Part shown: positions 42,216-50,223 of the stretch, piece after piece
Layout of the letters: the number at the start of each line of letters is the position of its first letter
How positions within the stretch are numbered: position 1 is the stretch's first letter
Origin: Microbacterium azadirachtae
GTDB lineage: Bacteria > Actinomycetota > Actinomycetes > Actinomycetales > Microbacteriaceae
Assembly: GCF_000956545.1 (NCBI RefSeq)
Contig: NZ_JYIT01000080.1
Location: 62,001 to 126,000 of the forward strand
DNA length: 64,000 nt
Reading direction: 5' to 3'
Position numbers and translations under genes: made by a program
The notes under the pieces: model-generated
Told to the model about the DNA's origin: nothing
What the model saw: the letters and a program-made list of their open reading frames with translations, nothing else
The model's database searches: none

Positions 42216-43493
42216 ATGCAGCACGTCGCGGGGGAACCGCTGCTCGACGATCGCCAGGACGCAGCGCCGGACGAGACACGGATGCTCGGCCTGAAGGCGA
42301 ACCTCGCGAAGTTCTTCCTGCTCGCCGCCCTCGTTCCCCCGGCGACCGTGGCGATCGCGCGACGGGCGTCGGAGATCGGCGGACCCGACAGCGCTGCCGG
42401 CTGGACCGCGCTCAGCATCGCCGTCGGCTCCGGCAGCGGGATCGCGGGCTCGCTGCTCGCCGGGTGGGCCGCCGACCGGGGACGGCGGTCCGCGCGCAGC
42501 CGCTGGTGGGTTCTCCTCGGCGGGACCGTGCTGGGCGTCCTCGCGCTCGCCTGGATGAGCTTCGCCCGCGCCGGAGGCGAGCTCGCGGCCGGCTGGGGGC
42601 TGGCACAGGCAGGCCTGTCGGGAGCGATCGCCGTGTCGCGGGCTCTGCTGACGCACGTGCCGGCCGTGCGCCGAGAACGCAGCGCGGTGATCATGATCGC
42701 GATCTCATCCGTGGGGCTGCTCGTCCCCCTCGGGTTGCTGATCCTCCTGCCCGGATCGGCGTGGATCACGTCGATCTGCCTCGCGCTGTGCGCGGTGGCG
42801 GTGGCGGCGATCGCCCTGCGGCGACCCTCCCTGCCCGCAGCCGGCGCGTCTCGCGCGCCGACGACCCCGCCCGCGCGTGACGGTGCCCGCACGGCGACCC
42901 CACGGATGTCCTGGGGGTCGGTGCTCGCGCTCGGCTTCAGCGCTCAGGTCGCCTTGTCCGCATACCTGACCTATCACCCGCTGGACGTCGTCGCGCGGCT
43001 CGGTCTCGAGTGGGACCAGGCGGTGCGAGCGGGAGCGCTCGTGCTGGCGGTCGCGCTCGTCGGTCTCGTCGGAGCGTCCATCGTCATGATGGTCTTCCCC
43101 CGCGTGCTGCGGCGCACGCTGCCTCTCCTGTCCCTCGCGGGGACGCTGCTGGTGTGTGGATTGATCCTCCGGGCGATGACGGCTTCCCTCGCGCCGCTGA
43201 TGCTCTCCGGCCTTCTCAGCGGAATCGCGATCGGGATCAGCACGACCCTGCTCTTCACCGCGGCGTTGGCTCTCACGACATCGGAGCGGGCCGGTTGGAG
43301 GCTCGGCGTGTACAGCGCCGTCACCGGCATCGGCCAGCTCATCGGTCCGTCGCTCGTCCTGGGCGCGGTGATCGCGATCGCGGGCACTCCGGACTACTCC
43401 GCTCTCTTCCTGCTGCTCGCCCTCATTCCGTCGGGCTGGATCGTCATCGCGCTCGCGTCGGACATCCGCCGGCGACGCACGCAAGCCCGGTGA
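42216..43493 (+). CDS. MFS-like transporter
   Basis: A 425-residue membrane protein with about 12 helices (FFLLAALVPPATVAIARRAS; AGSLLAGWAADRGRRSARSR, the loop 2-3 region; LMLSGLLSGIAIGISTTLLF). It is related to the MFS but divergent from well-known groups. The ATG at 42216 is chosen because GAGAGG lies 6 nt upstream. It is divergent from the LuxR regulator and upstream of the Tat-exported repeat gene, with a hairpin in between. Confidence 0.78.
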   Translation: MQHVAGEPLLDDRQDAAPDETRMLGLKANLAKFFLLAALVPPATVAIARRASEIGGPDSAAGWTALSIAVGSGSGIAGSLLAGWAADRGRRSARSRWWVLLGGTVLGVLALAWMSFARAGGELAAGWGLAQAGLSGAIAVSRALLTHVPAVRRERSAVIMIAISSVGLLVPLGLLILLPGSAWITSICLALCAVAVAAIALRRPSLPAAGASRAPTTPPARDGARTATPRMSWGSVLALGFSAQVALSAYLTYHPLDVVARLGLEWDQAVRAGALVLAVALVGLVGASIVMMVFPRVLRRTLPLLSLAGTLLVCGLILRAMTASLAPLMLSGLLSGIAIGISTTLLFTAALALTTSERAGWRLGVYSAVTGIGQLIGPSLVLGAVIAIAGTPDYSALFLLLALIPSGWIVIALASDIRRRRTQAR

Positions 43494-43512
43494 GCGGACC
43501 GCACGCCTAGCG

Positions 43513-43543
43513 GCACCCTCGCCCCGTCGAAGGGGCGCGGTGC
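43513..43543. terminator. Terminator after the MFS-like gene
   Basis: GCACCCTCGCCCC-GTCGAA-GGGGCGCGGTGC forms a stem with a small internal mismatch, 20 nt after the MFS stop, followed by TCTGCTTT. Confidence 0.65.
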
Positions 43544-43753
43544 TCTGCTTTCACCCCCATTTCACCCCGGAAACCGTCGCTCGCTCCGTGTCGCTCGGAC
43601 AGTCTGTTCTGTGTCCGGTACCCGCGGACGCGGGAGTGGGGTCGCGCTCTGCCGACATGAGGGCAGGATGCGGAGGTCGGGACGCGATTATCGTGTCTGC
43701 CGCCCGCGCCGTGAACGGAAGACCAGAGCGTGAGACGAAGGAGACCTACCAAG

Positions 43754-45145
43754 ATGTTGCACAGGCGGACGGCTGAATCGCGGCAAGCACCGGAGACCAT
43801 CGAAAGCGCCCGCCCGGCGACCTCGGCGGGACCGATCAGCCGACGCACGATCGTTCGCGGCGTCGCGTGGAGCGTCCCCGTGACGGCGGCCACCGCGGCG
43901 ACGCCACTGGCCGCCGCGTCTGTGGGCTCCCCCACCCTGCGATTCGTCAACGGCCCCTACTCCGTGGGCGGGTGCGGCGATCTGAACGACGTGACCCTTG
44001 CGGCGACGACGAACGGCACGTCGCCGGCGGCGAACACGACGGTCTCCGTCGTCCTGCCGAGCGGACTCGCCTGGAAGGACGGGTTCACGGGCCCCCGCAG
44101 CTTCACCACGGATCCGAACGGCAAGGTGGTCCTGCCCGCGATCACCGCATCCCCCAACACGACCTCCGCGGTGTCGATGGGCGCATCGATGACCGGCGCG
44201 AACGCGAACGCGCCGGTGACCGTCACGGCTCAGGTCGGCGCGAAGATCTACGACGTCGTGTCGACCGGGAACCCGCCGGCGACCGGGATCCCCCTCGGCT
44301 CGGTCGCCGTCGGCCACGGAACCTTCCTCAACCCCGACGGCAGCCTCGTGTACTTCAACACCGTCGCAGGGCAGGCGATCCCGCTCGCGACGAACGTCAC
44401 CAGCGGTACGACCGTCCTCATCGGCGGAACGCAGTCCTACTCCACGTACGTGTCGGGCGGGGTCGCCCGAGTGCAGGACGTGGCGACCGGCGTCACGATC
44501 ACTGCGGCAGGCGTGCCGAACGGATCCACCGCGGTCGGGCACGCGACGTTCCTGGCTGCCAACGGAGACCTCTACTACTTCAACTCGGCGACCAACTCCT
44601 CCGTGCTGGTCGCCTCCGGCGTGTCGAGCGCGAAGGTGTCGCTCTTCAACGGCACACAGCCGGTGCTGACCTTCGTGGCGGGCGGCGTGGCGAGGGCGTA
44701 CAACGCCACGACGGGAAGCTACGTCACCGCGACCGGCGTCCCCGCGGGCACCACCGCCGTCGGCCACTCCACCTTCCTCGCCCCCGACGGGCTGCTCTAC
44801 TACTACCGGGCAGCCACCGGCACCGCGATCGTGGTCAGCTCCGGAGTGTCCAGCGCGACGACGGCGCTCTACGGCGGCACGGATCCGTATGTGACCTATG
44901 TGACCACCGGCATCCCCGCGGTCTACAGCGTCACCAACGGCACGTATCAGACCGCGACGGGCGTCCCCGCGGACTCCGTCGTCGTCGGACACGCGACGTA
45001 TCTCGCGCCCGACGGCCGGCTGGTCTACTACAACGCGGGAGCCAACGCGCCGATCGTCCTCGACACGGGCGTGACGAGCGCGGTCGTGCACCTCTACGGC
45101 GGCACAGACCCGATCGCGACCTACACGCACAGACTCGTCTGCTGA
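43754..45145 (+). CDS. Tat-exported four-repeat surface protein (paralogue of 1148-2464)
   Basis: A 463-residue exported protein. The Tat signal has S-R30-R31-T-I-V-R-G-V-A-W-S and ends PLAAAS, nearly the same as in the 1.1-kb gene. An Ig-like domain (~58-160) contains SGLAWKDGFTGPRSFTTDPN, matching the paralogue's 'DGLMWPDGTTGPKSFTTD'. Four repeats of ~70-75 residues follow, each with GVP-x3-xAVGHxTFLAxDGxLxYYN. It has only two cysteines, C74 and the terminal C463. AAGGAG lies 10 nt before the chosen ATG at 43754; an ATG 24 nt upstream lacks a good site. The function is unknown. Confidence 0.85.
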   Translation: MLHRRTAESRQAPETIESARPATSAGPISRRTIVRGVAWSVPVTAATAATPLAAASVGSPTLRFVNGPYSVGGCGDLNDVTLAATTNGTSPAANTTVSVVLPSGLAWKDGFTGPRSFTTDPNGKVVLPAITASPNTTSAVSMGASMTGANANAPVTVTAQVGAKIYDVVSTGNPPATGIPLGSVAVGHGTFLNPDGSLVYFNTVAGQAIPLATNVTSGTTVLIGGTQSYSTYVSGGVARVQDVATGVTITAAGVPNGSTAVGHATFLAANGDLYYFNSATNSSVLVASGVSSAKVSLFNGTQPVLTFVAGGVARAYNATTGSYVTATGVPAGTTAVGHSTFLAPDGLLYYYRAATGTAIVVSSGVSSATTALYGGTDPYVTYVTTGIPAVYSVTNGTYQTATGVPADSVVVGHATYLAPDGRLVYYNAGANAPIVLDTGVTSAVVHLYGGTDPIATYTHRLVC

Positions 45146-45186
45146 GGCGACACCGGGAATGGCGGCGCGGGCGCCGGCGGGTCGGG

Positions 45187-45235
45187 CGCCGGCGCCGTCG
45201 GCCCGTCGGTCCGGCGCCGGGGGACGGCGCCGGCG
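45187..45235. terminator. GC-rich terminator hairpin
   Basis: CGCCGGCGCCGTC (45187-45199) and GACGGCGCCGGCG (45223-45235) are perfectly complementary 13-bp arms, 42 nt after the Tat-exported gene's stop. Confidence 0.65.
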
Positions 45236-45262
45236 GTCCGCGGCAGGCCTAGAGTGAGCCGC

Positions 45263-45613
45263 ATGACCGCCGACGCCCGCGACCGCCTGCAAGAGCTCCG
45301 CTCCGAGGCCCAGGCGCAGGTCGCGACGGCCGACGAGGCGCTCCGCGCGCTGCTGCACGACCGGGAGGGATCCCACGACGACGACGAGCACGACCCGGAA
45401 GGCGTGACGCTCTCGTCCGAGTGGTCGCGCCTCGCCGGGCTCGCCGACGCGGCCGCCGCCAAGCTGCAGCAGGTCGACGACGCGCTGGCGCGCGTGGACG
45501 CGGGCACCTATGGCGTCTGCGCATCGTGCGGGCGCCCCATCCCTGCGAGGCGCCTCGAGGTGCGCCCGTTCGCCGAGCACTGCGTCGCCTGTGCGGAGAG
45601 GCTCGGTCGCTGA
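45263..45613 (+). CDS. TraR/DksA-type C4 zinc-finger protein
   Basis: A 116-residue protein with an N-terminal coiled coil (RDRLQELRSEAQAQVATADE...) and a C-terminal C4 zinc finger, YGVCASCGRPIPARRLEVRP then EHCVACAE. Relatives bind RNA polymerase through the secondary channel and alter stress or stringent responses. The acidic coiled-coil tip seen in true DksA is not obvious, so the exact action is uncertain. It stands directly before the Asp23 stress island. Confidence 0.85.
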   Translation: MTADARDRLQELRSEAQAQVATADEALRALLHDREGSHDDDEHDPEGVTLSSEWSRLAGLADAAAAKLQQVDDALARVDAGTYGVCASCGRPIPARRLEVRPFAEHCVACAERLGR

Positions 45614-45642
45614 CCCGCCCTGCCGCCGGCTCCAGCCCCTCG

Positions 45643-45670
45643 GGAACTTTTTGTGACGAATCCGTGCGTC
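45643..45670 (+). promoter_or_regulatory. Candidate ECF-type promoter for the Asp23 operon
   Basis: A GGAACTT -35-like box (45643-45649) and CGTC (45667-45670) are 17 nt apart, the arrangement used by many ECF sigma factors. It is ~85 nt before the Asp23 start. The ECF sigma gene at 48.6 kb is the natural candidate reader. Confidence 0.5.
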
Positions 45671-45754
45671 GGCGCGTCAAAGAGATGACGTCGCAAAAGC
45701 GGCGCCGACGGAGGGGATGCGCACGGAGGTGCGCAGCATGAAGGGGAAGAGCAC

Positions 45755-46186
45755 ATGGCCAACGACATCACCACCGGCAAGCAGACCGCTCAGGCGACGG
45801 GGACCCAGTCCGGCAAGACCACGATCGAGGACGCGGTCGTCGCGAAGATCGCCGGCATCGCGGCGCGCGAGGTTCCGGGGGTGCACGCGCTCGGCGGCGG
45901 TGCCGCTCGGGTCGTCGGCGCGATCCGCGACGCGCTGAACTCCACCGACCTCGCTCAGGGCATCGGCGTCGAGGTCGGCGAACGACAGGTCGCGGTCGAT
46001 GTGACGCTCGTCGCCGAGTATCCGGTCTCGCTGCAGGATCTCGCCTCCGCCGTCCGCGCAGCGGTGTACACGGCGATGGAGAAGCTCGTCGGCCTCGAGG
46101 TGACCGAGGTCAACGTCACCGTCAACGACGTGCACATCCCGTCCGACGACGAGGGTGACGACGCCCAGGAGGCGCGAGTCCAGTGA
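45755..46186 (+). CDS. Asp23/Gls24-family envelope stress protein
   Basis: A 143-residue Asp23-domain protein (TTIEDAVVAKIAGIAAREVP; VAVDVTLVAEYPVSLQDLAS; EVTEVNVTVNDVHIP) of the cell-envelope-stress group that lines the inner membrane. It is the first of five tightly coupled genes; its stop overlaps the next start by 4 nt. The upstream region holds an ECF-like promoter. Confidence 0.92.
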   Translation: MANDITTGKQTAQATGTQSGKTTIEDAVVAKIAGIAAREVPGVHALGGGAARVVGAIRDALNSTDLAQGIGVEVGERQVAVDVTLVAEYPVSLQDLASAVRAAVYTAMEKLVGLEVTEVNVTVNDVHIPSDDEGDDAQEARVQ

Positions 46187-46374
46187 GTGCGAGCACCATC
46201 GGTGCCGCCGTCGGTGCGGTGCTGGCGCTGACCTGGGTCGCCTTCGGCTTCTGGGCCTTCCTGTTCGTGGGTCTGGCGATGCTCGCCGGCCTGGGTGTCG
46301 CCCGGGTCGTGAAGGGCGAGATCGACCTGCGCGGGCTCGCCCAGGCGCTGCGCGGGCGGCGCACGTCGTCATGA
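46183..46374 (+). CDS. Small membrane protein, DUF2273-like (63 aa)
   Basis: Two close hydrophobic stretches (IGAAVGAVLALTWVAFGFWA; FLFVGLAMLAGLGVARVV) and a basic tail. In other bacteria DUF2273 proteins anchor Asp23 to the membrane, which fits its position directly after the Asp23 gene. It has ATGA overlaps on both sides. Confidence 0.8.
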   Translation: MSASTIGAAVGAVLALTWVAFGFWAFLFVGLAMLAGLGVARVVKGEIDLRGLAQALRGRRTSS

Positions 46375-46715
46375 GCGCCGAGGCTGCGACGGACGCCGGG
46401 TCCGCGCAGCGCGGACGCACGACGCTCACCGCGCAGGCGCTGCGGCGCCTCGCCACGGGCCTCGTCGCAGACGCATCGGGGGCGTCTGCGCGCGAGGTCG
46501 TGGTGCGGTGGGAGGACGCGCGGGGCAGCCTGCACGCCGCGGTGAGCCTGCCGCTGGTGCAGGGGCACGCGCCCGAGCGCACGCTCGCCGAACAGGGGGC
46601 CGAGCTGCGGGCGGCCCTGACGGCCGGCATGGCGGATCTGGCAGGGCGAAGGGTGGACGGCGTGGATCTCCGCTACTCGGGGTTCCGCCGCGTCGAGGGG
46701 AGGAGGGTGCGGTGA
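46371..46715 (+). CDS. Asp23-operon soluble protein (114 aa)
   Basis: A short alpha/beta protein (LTAQALRRLATGLVADASGA; VVVRWEDARGSLHAAVSLPL; GVDLRYSGFRR). The strand-helix pattern resembles a divergent Asp23-like fold. It overlaps both neighbours by 4 nt. I do not recognise a named family. An upstream in-frame extension into the previous gene is rejected in favour of the coupled ATG. Confidence 0.7.
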   Translation: MSAEAATDAGSAQRGRTTLTAQALRRLATGLVADASGASAREVVVRWEDARGSLHAAVSLPLVQGHAPERTLAEQGAELRAALTAGMADLAGRRVDGVDLRYSGFRRVEGRRVR

Positions 46716-47278
46716 ACGAGCAGCGACATGCAGGACGACGTCTCCTGCACCGTGAGCTCCGCGCCTCGCGCACGGCTCCCGCGGTCGTGGTCGCGGTGGT
46801 GCTGCTGGCGGCGGTCGTCGGGGCGACCGCGCTGTGCCTGTGGACCGCGGGGGACACGCGGGCGGGGGCAGCCGCCGGCGACACGGTCGCGTTCGTGCGG
46901 TCGGCATGGGAGGAGCCGGCCGTACGGGCGACCGTGGCGCTGGCGGCGGCCGTCGTCGGGCTGATCCTTCTGGCGCTGGCGGTCCTCCCGGGGCATCGCG
47001 CCCGTCACGGACGCACCGCGGGAAGGGTGGAGCTGGTGGTCGACGACGGACTGCTCGCCGACGCCGCCGCCCACGCGGTGGCGGAGCGGTGCGCACTGGC
47101 GCCGTCGCAGGTCTCGGTCACCGTGACGGCACGGCGCGCACGCGTGCGGATCCAGCCGATCAGCGGCGTCCCCGTCGACGAGCGCGCGGCGGCGGGTGCC
47201 GCGGAGCGGGCGCTGGAACGGCTCGGCTTCCCGCTCCAGCCCGTCGTGATCGTATCGTCGAAGGGGGTGCTGGCATGA
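46712..47278 (+). CDS. DUF6286-like membrane protein
   Basis: A 188-residue protein with two helices (AVVVAVVLLAAVVGATALCL; ATVALAAAVVGLILLALAVL), then a soluble alpha/beta domain (VELVVDDGLLADAAAHAVAE; VSVTVTARRARVRIQPISGV), an Asp23-like pattern. The GTG start overlaps the previous stop (GTGA) with GGAGG upstream. It is the fourth gene of the operon. Confidence 0.75.
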   Translation: MNEQRHAGRRLLHRELRASRTAPAVVVAVVLLAAVVGATALCLWTAGDTRAGAAAGDTVAFVRSAWEEPAVRATVALAAAVVGLILLALAVLPGHRARHGRTAGRVELVVDDGLLADAAAHAVAERCALAPSQVSVTVTARRARVRIQPISGVPVDERAAAGAAERALERLGFPLQPVVIVSSKGVLA

Positions 47279-47886
47279 GGACGAGATCCCGGATCCTGAA
47301 TCGGGTGGTGCTGCTGCTCGCCGGAGCGCTCGCTCTGGCCGCCGCGCTGCTGGCCGCGCAGCCTCTGCTCCCGCCGCTCCTCGTCTCATCGTGGTGGGAG
47401 CCCGTCCGTCACGCGATCGACGGTCTCGCCCGCGTCGCCCCGTCATGGCGGATCCCGGCGACGGGGACGGTCGTGGACGGCGGCGCGGTGGCGCTGGGCG
47501 CCCTCGGCGCCGGGGTCGCGGTGATCCTCATCGCGTTCCTCGGCACGCGGCGCCGCCGCCGCACGCGCACCGTGGCGACGTTCGAGGACACCGCCGGACG
47601 CACGGCGGTCGACGAGTCGGTCGCCGACGCGGTGCTCGCGGATCCGCTGCGGTCGCGCACCGACGTGCTCTCCTCGCGCACTCGAGCGTACCGGGTGGCC
47701 AGGCGGACGGCGTTGCGCGTCGCCGTCGTGCCGCGCGCCGGGGCGGATCTGGCCGCACTGGTCTCCGAGGTGCAGCGCACGGCCGCGGACTGGGACGCGC
47801 TCAGCGGAAGTCAGAGCCCGATGGTGCTGCACCTGGCCGATCGCGGAGGTCTCGATCGCCTCCGGTCCGGGGCGAAGGTGCGCTGA
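47275..47886 (+). CDS. Membrane protein with Asp23-like C-terminal domain
   Basis: A 203-residue protein with two helices (VVLLLAGALALAAALLAAQP; GAVALGALGAGVAVILIAFL), a basic linker (RRRRRTRTV) and a soluble domain (YRVARRTALRVAVVPRAGAD). This layout echoes the alkaline-shock AmaP-type proteins that pair with Asp23. It is the last of the five coupled genes. Confidence 0.75.
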   Translation: MRTRSRILNRVVLLLAGALALAAALLAAQPLLPPLLVSSWWEPVRHAIDGLARVAPSWRIPATGTVVDGGAVALGALGAGVAVILIAFLGTRRRRRTRTVATFEDTAGRTAVDESVADAVLADPLRSRTDVLSSRTRAYRVARRTALRVAVVPRAGADLAALVSEVQRTAADWDALSGSQSPMVLHLADRGGLDRLRSGAKVR

Positions 47887-47970
47887 AGCGACGCGATCGC
47901 ATCGCGGGGTGCGCATCGCGGGAACGACGACCGGCGCCTGGTCGGCGCCGGATGACAGAAAGGAACGAGC

Positions 47971-48210
47971 ATGAGCCTCAAGGACAAGGCGGAAGCGAAG
48001 GGTCAGCAGATCCTGGGAGCGGCGCAGGAGAAGGTCGGCGACGCCACCGGGAACGACCGGATCGCCGAACAGGGCCGCGAGAATCACGCGGAGGGACGGC
48101 TGAAGGAAGTCGTCGCCGACGTCACCGAGACCGTCGCGGACGCCGCGGAGAAGGTCAAGGACGCCGCGGAGGACCTGGCCGACAAGGCAGGACGTCTCTT
48201 CAAGAAGTGA
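47971..48210 (+). CDS. CsbD-family stress protein
   Basis: A 79-residue hydrophilic, helical protein (MSLKDKAEAKGQQILGAAQE; EQGRENHAEGRLKEVV) with Lys/Glu-rich repeats. CsbD proteins are general-stress proteins of unknown action. AAAGGAACG precedes the ATG. It may form a unit with the GlsB gene that follows. Confidence 0.85.
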   Translation: MSLKDKAEAKGQQILGAAQEKVGDATGNDRIAEQGRENHAEGRLKEVVADVTETVADAAEKVKDAAEDLADKAGRLFKK

Positions 48211-48254
48211 AACCCGCTCCGGTGCACGCCGGAGCAGACGAAAGGAAGCAACCC

Positions 48255-48518
48255 ATGGGATTCCTCGGATTCCTCCTCCTCGGCCTCATCGCCGGGGCGA
48301 TCGCCAAGCTGATCCTGCCCGGGAAGCAGGGCGGCGGCTGGTTCGTGACCCTGCTGCTCGGCGTTGTCGGCGCGCTGCTGGGCGGATGGCTCGGCGGCCT
48401 GATCTTCCATGTCGGCCTCGAGTCCTTCTTCAGTCTCACGACGTGGCTGCTGGCCATCGGGGGTTCGCTGGTCGTCCTGCTGATCTACGGCCTCATCGTC
48501 GGACGGCGCAAGGCCTGA
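48255..48518 (+). CDS. GlsB/YeaQ/YmgE-family membrane protein
   Basis: An 87-residue, three-helix membrane protein (MGFLGFLLLGLIAGAIAKLI; GWFVTLLLGVVGALLGGWLG; TWLLAIGGSLVVLLIYGLIV) with the family's KLILPGKQGGG loop. It is stress-associated, with an unknown function. AAAGGAAG precedes the ATG. Confidence 0.9.
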   Translation: MGFLGFLLLGLIAGAIAKLILPGKQGGGWFVTLLLGVVGALLGGWLGGLIFHVGLESFFSLTTWLLAIGGSLVVLLIYGLIVGRRKA

Positions 48519-48629
48519 CGGGTCGCGCCGCGCTCGCCGGGTTCGTCCCGGTGAGCCGCCTCGGGGTCGGTGCTCCGGCACCGGCCCCGCAGGCGCGTCA
48601 GAACCGCCGCCTCGAAGGGAGAGTGATCG

Positions 48630-49205
48630 ATGACCGGCCTAGATGACGGACCGGCCCTCGAGACCGCCGACGACCGCACCCTCGCGGGACGCGCGGCGGA
48701 TGGGGATGTGGACGCCTTCGCCGTGCTCGTGCGCCGCTACACGCCGCTCCTGCGCGCGTACGCCCGCCGCATCCTCAGCGGCACGGCGAACCTGGACGAC
48801 ATCGTGCAGGAGAGCCTCGTCACGGCCTGGCAGCGCCTGCCGGAGCTCGACGACCCGGGCCGCGTGCGCGGCTGGCTCATGCGGATCGTGAGCAGGAAGG
48901 CGATCGACGAGGTGCGCGCGACCCGCCCGCACTTCGACCTGGACGCCGTGGACGGCATCGACCTCAGCGCCCGCCCCGACGACGGGCCGGCGCGTCGCGC
49001 CGAGCACCGCGCCGAGCTGACCGCGCTCGCCGACGCCCTGGACGAGCTGCCCGGCCCGCAGCGCGAATCGTGGGTGCTGCGGGAGCTCGGCGGCTGCTCG
49101 TACGACGAGATCGCGGAGCAGCTGGACCAGCCGGTGAGCACGGTGCGCGGCCTGCTGGCGCGCGCCCGAAAGCACATCATCGTGCGAATGGAGGAGTGGC
49201 GATGA
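48630..49205 (+). CDS. ECF sigma factor of the stress island
   Basis: A 191-residue sigma factor. Region 2 (AFAVLVRRYTPLLRAYARRI; DDIVQESLVTAWQRLPEL) and region 4 (LPGPQRESWVLRELGGCSYD; QPVSTVRGLLARARKHI) are complete. Its stop overlaps the next gene, which carries an Asp23-like domain and may act as its partner or antagonist. It is a strong candidate to read the GGAACTT promoter at 45.6 kb. Confidence 0.9.
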   Translation: MTGLDDGPALETADDRTLAGRAADGDVDAFAVLVRRYTPLLRAYARRILSGTANLDDIVQESLVTAWQRLPELDDPGRVRGWLMRIVSRKAIDEVRATRPHFDLDAVDGIDLSARPDDGPARRAEHRAELTALADALDELPGPQRESWVLRELGGCSYDEIAEQLDQPVSTVRGLLARARKHIIVRMEEWR

Positions 49206-49822
49206 CACGCGACGACAGCACGGGCGCGAACGCCCTCGGCTTCGAGCCCGAAGACCTCGACGGCCACACCATGGACGAGCTGTCGGACTACCTCGACGCC
49301 GGCCGGCAGCCCGCCGACCCGTCGATCGACGCCTCGCCGGGCTGCAGGATCGCGCTCGACGCCCTCGAGCGGCTGCGGCGGCTCGGACCGGCGCTGCTCG
49401 ACCAGGACACGGCAGGGGAGCCGCAGCCCGACGACAACTGGGTCCGCTCGATCCTCGACGGCATCGCCCGGGACGCGCGTGCGGGACGCCGCATCCCGTT
49501 CCCGGTCGCAGAGCCGGACGACGATCTCGGGATCACCGAGGGCGCGGTCCGCGGCCTCATCCGCGCCGCGGGCGACGGCGTCCCCGGGGTGCTCATCGGC
49601 CGGTGCCGCCTGGACGGCGAGGTCGCCACTCCCGGCGCTCCCGTGCGGATCGAGGTCGAGGCCAGCGTCCCCTACGGGCTGCCGATCTCCCGACTCGCGG
49701 AGCGTCTGCGCGACGAGATCGGCGAGCGCCTGCGCACCCACACCGAGCTGAATCTCACCGGGATCGACATCGTGGTGCACGATGTGAGGGATCTTCCGAG
49801 CGGCGGAGGGAGTGCGCGATGA
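49202..49822 (+). CDS. Sigma-linked protein with C-terminal Asp23-like domain
   Basis: A 206-residue soluble protein. The N-terminal half (LDGHTMDELSDYLDAGRQPA; CRIALDALERLRRLGPALLD) is acidic and helical and sits where an anti-sigma factor would be, but has no HxxxCxxC zinc motif. The C-terminal half (ITEGAVRGLIRAAGDGVPGV; VRIEVEASVPYGLPISRLAE; TGIDIVVHDV) matches the Asp23 pattern. It overlaps the sigma gene and the next gene by 4 nt each. An anti-sigma role is plausible but unproven. Confidence 0.75.
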   Translation: MTRDDSTGANALGFEPEDLDGHTMDELSDYLDAGRQPADPSIDASPGCRIALDALERLRRLGPALLDQDTAGEPQPDDNWVRSILDGIARDARAGRRIPFPVAEPDDDLGITEGAVRGLIRAAGDGVPGVLIGRCRLDGEVATPGAPVRIEVEASVPYGLPISRLAERLRDEIGERLRTHTELNLTGIDIVVHDVRDLPSGGGSAR

Positions 49823-50163
49823 CCGAGGCAGAGGCCGCCGAGCTGGCGGCGCGGATCGAGCAGGATCTGCTCGCGGAGCCCGGGATCAGCGCCGTCTATA
49901 CGGCATCGGGCGGAGGACGGCTGCGCGAGGTCGCCGCGAAGCTGCGGGGCGCGGACGACGCCGCGCGCGTCGTGGTGCGCCCGGGCGAGGTCGCGCAGGT
50001 CGAGGTCGCGCTCGGTCTCGACGACGCCCGGCCCGCCGGCGAGACCGCGCGGGCGGCACAGCGGATCATCCGCCGCGCCGCCTCGGTCCCGGTGCGGATC
50101 CGTCTCACCGTGGCGCACCTCGACGTCGCCCCGCCGGAGCACGCCGCCACGACCACGGCCTGA
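49819..50163 (+). CDS. Hypothetical protein coupled to the ECF/Asp23 genes (114 aa)
   Basis: A small soluble alpha/beta protein (EAAELAARIEQDLLAEPGIS; VRIRLTVAHLDVAPPEH). Its central 'ARVVVRPGEVAQVEVALGLD' strand pair also looks Asp23-like. It overlaps the upstream stop by 4 nt and ends the sigma operon. There is no named family. Confidence 0.65.
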   Translation: MTEAEAAELAARIEQDLLAEPGISAVYTASGGGRLREVAAKLRGADDAARVVVRPGEVAQVEVALGLDDARPAGETARAAQRIIRRAASVPVRIRLTVAHLDVAPPEHAATTTA

Positions 50164-50223
50164 CGGACTGCGCCGGCGGTGGTGCGGTCATCGCCGTCGG
50201 CACGGAGCCGCCACAATGGACCC

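Noticed and set aside
43688..45580. A 630-codon open frame antisense to the second Tat-exported protein
   Set aside because: The apparent repeats in its translation are only the mirror of the plus-strand protein repeats.
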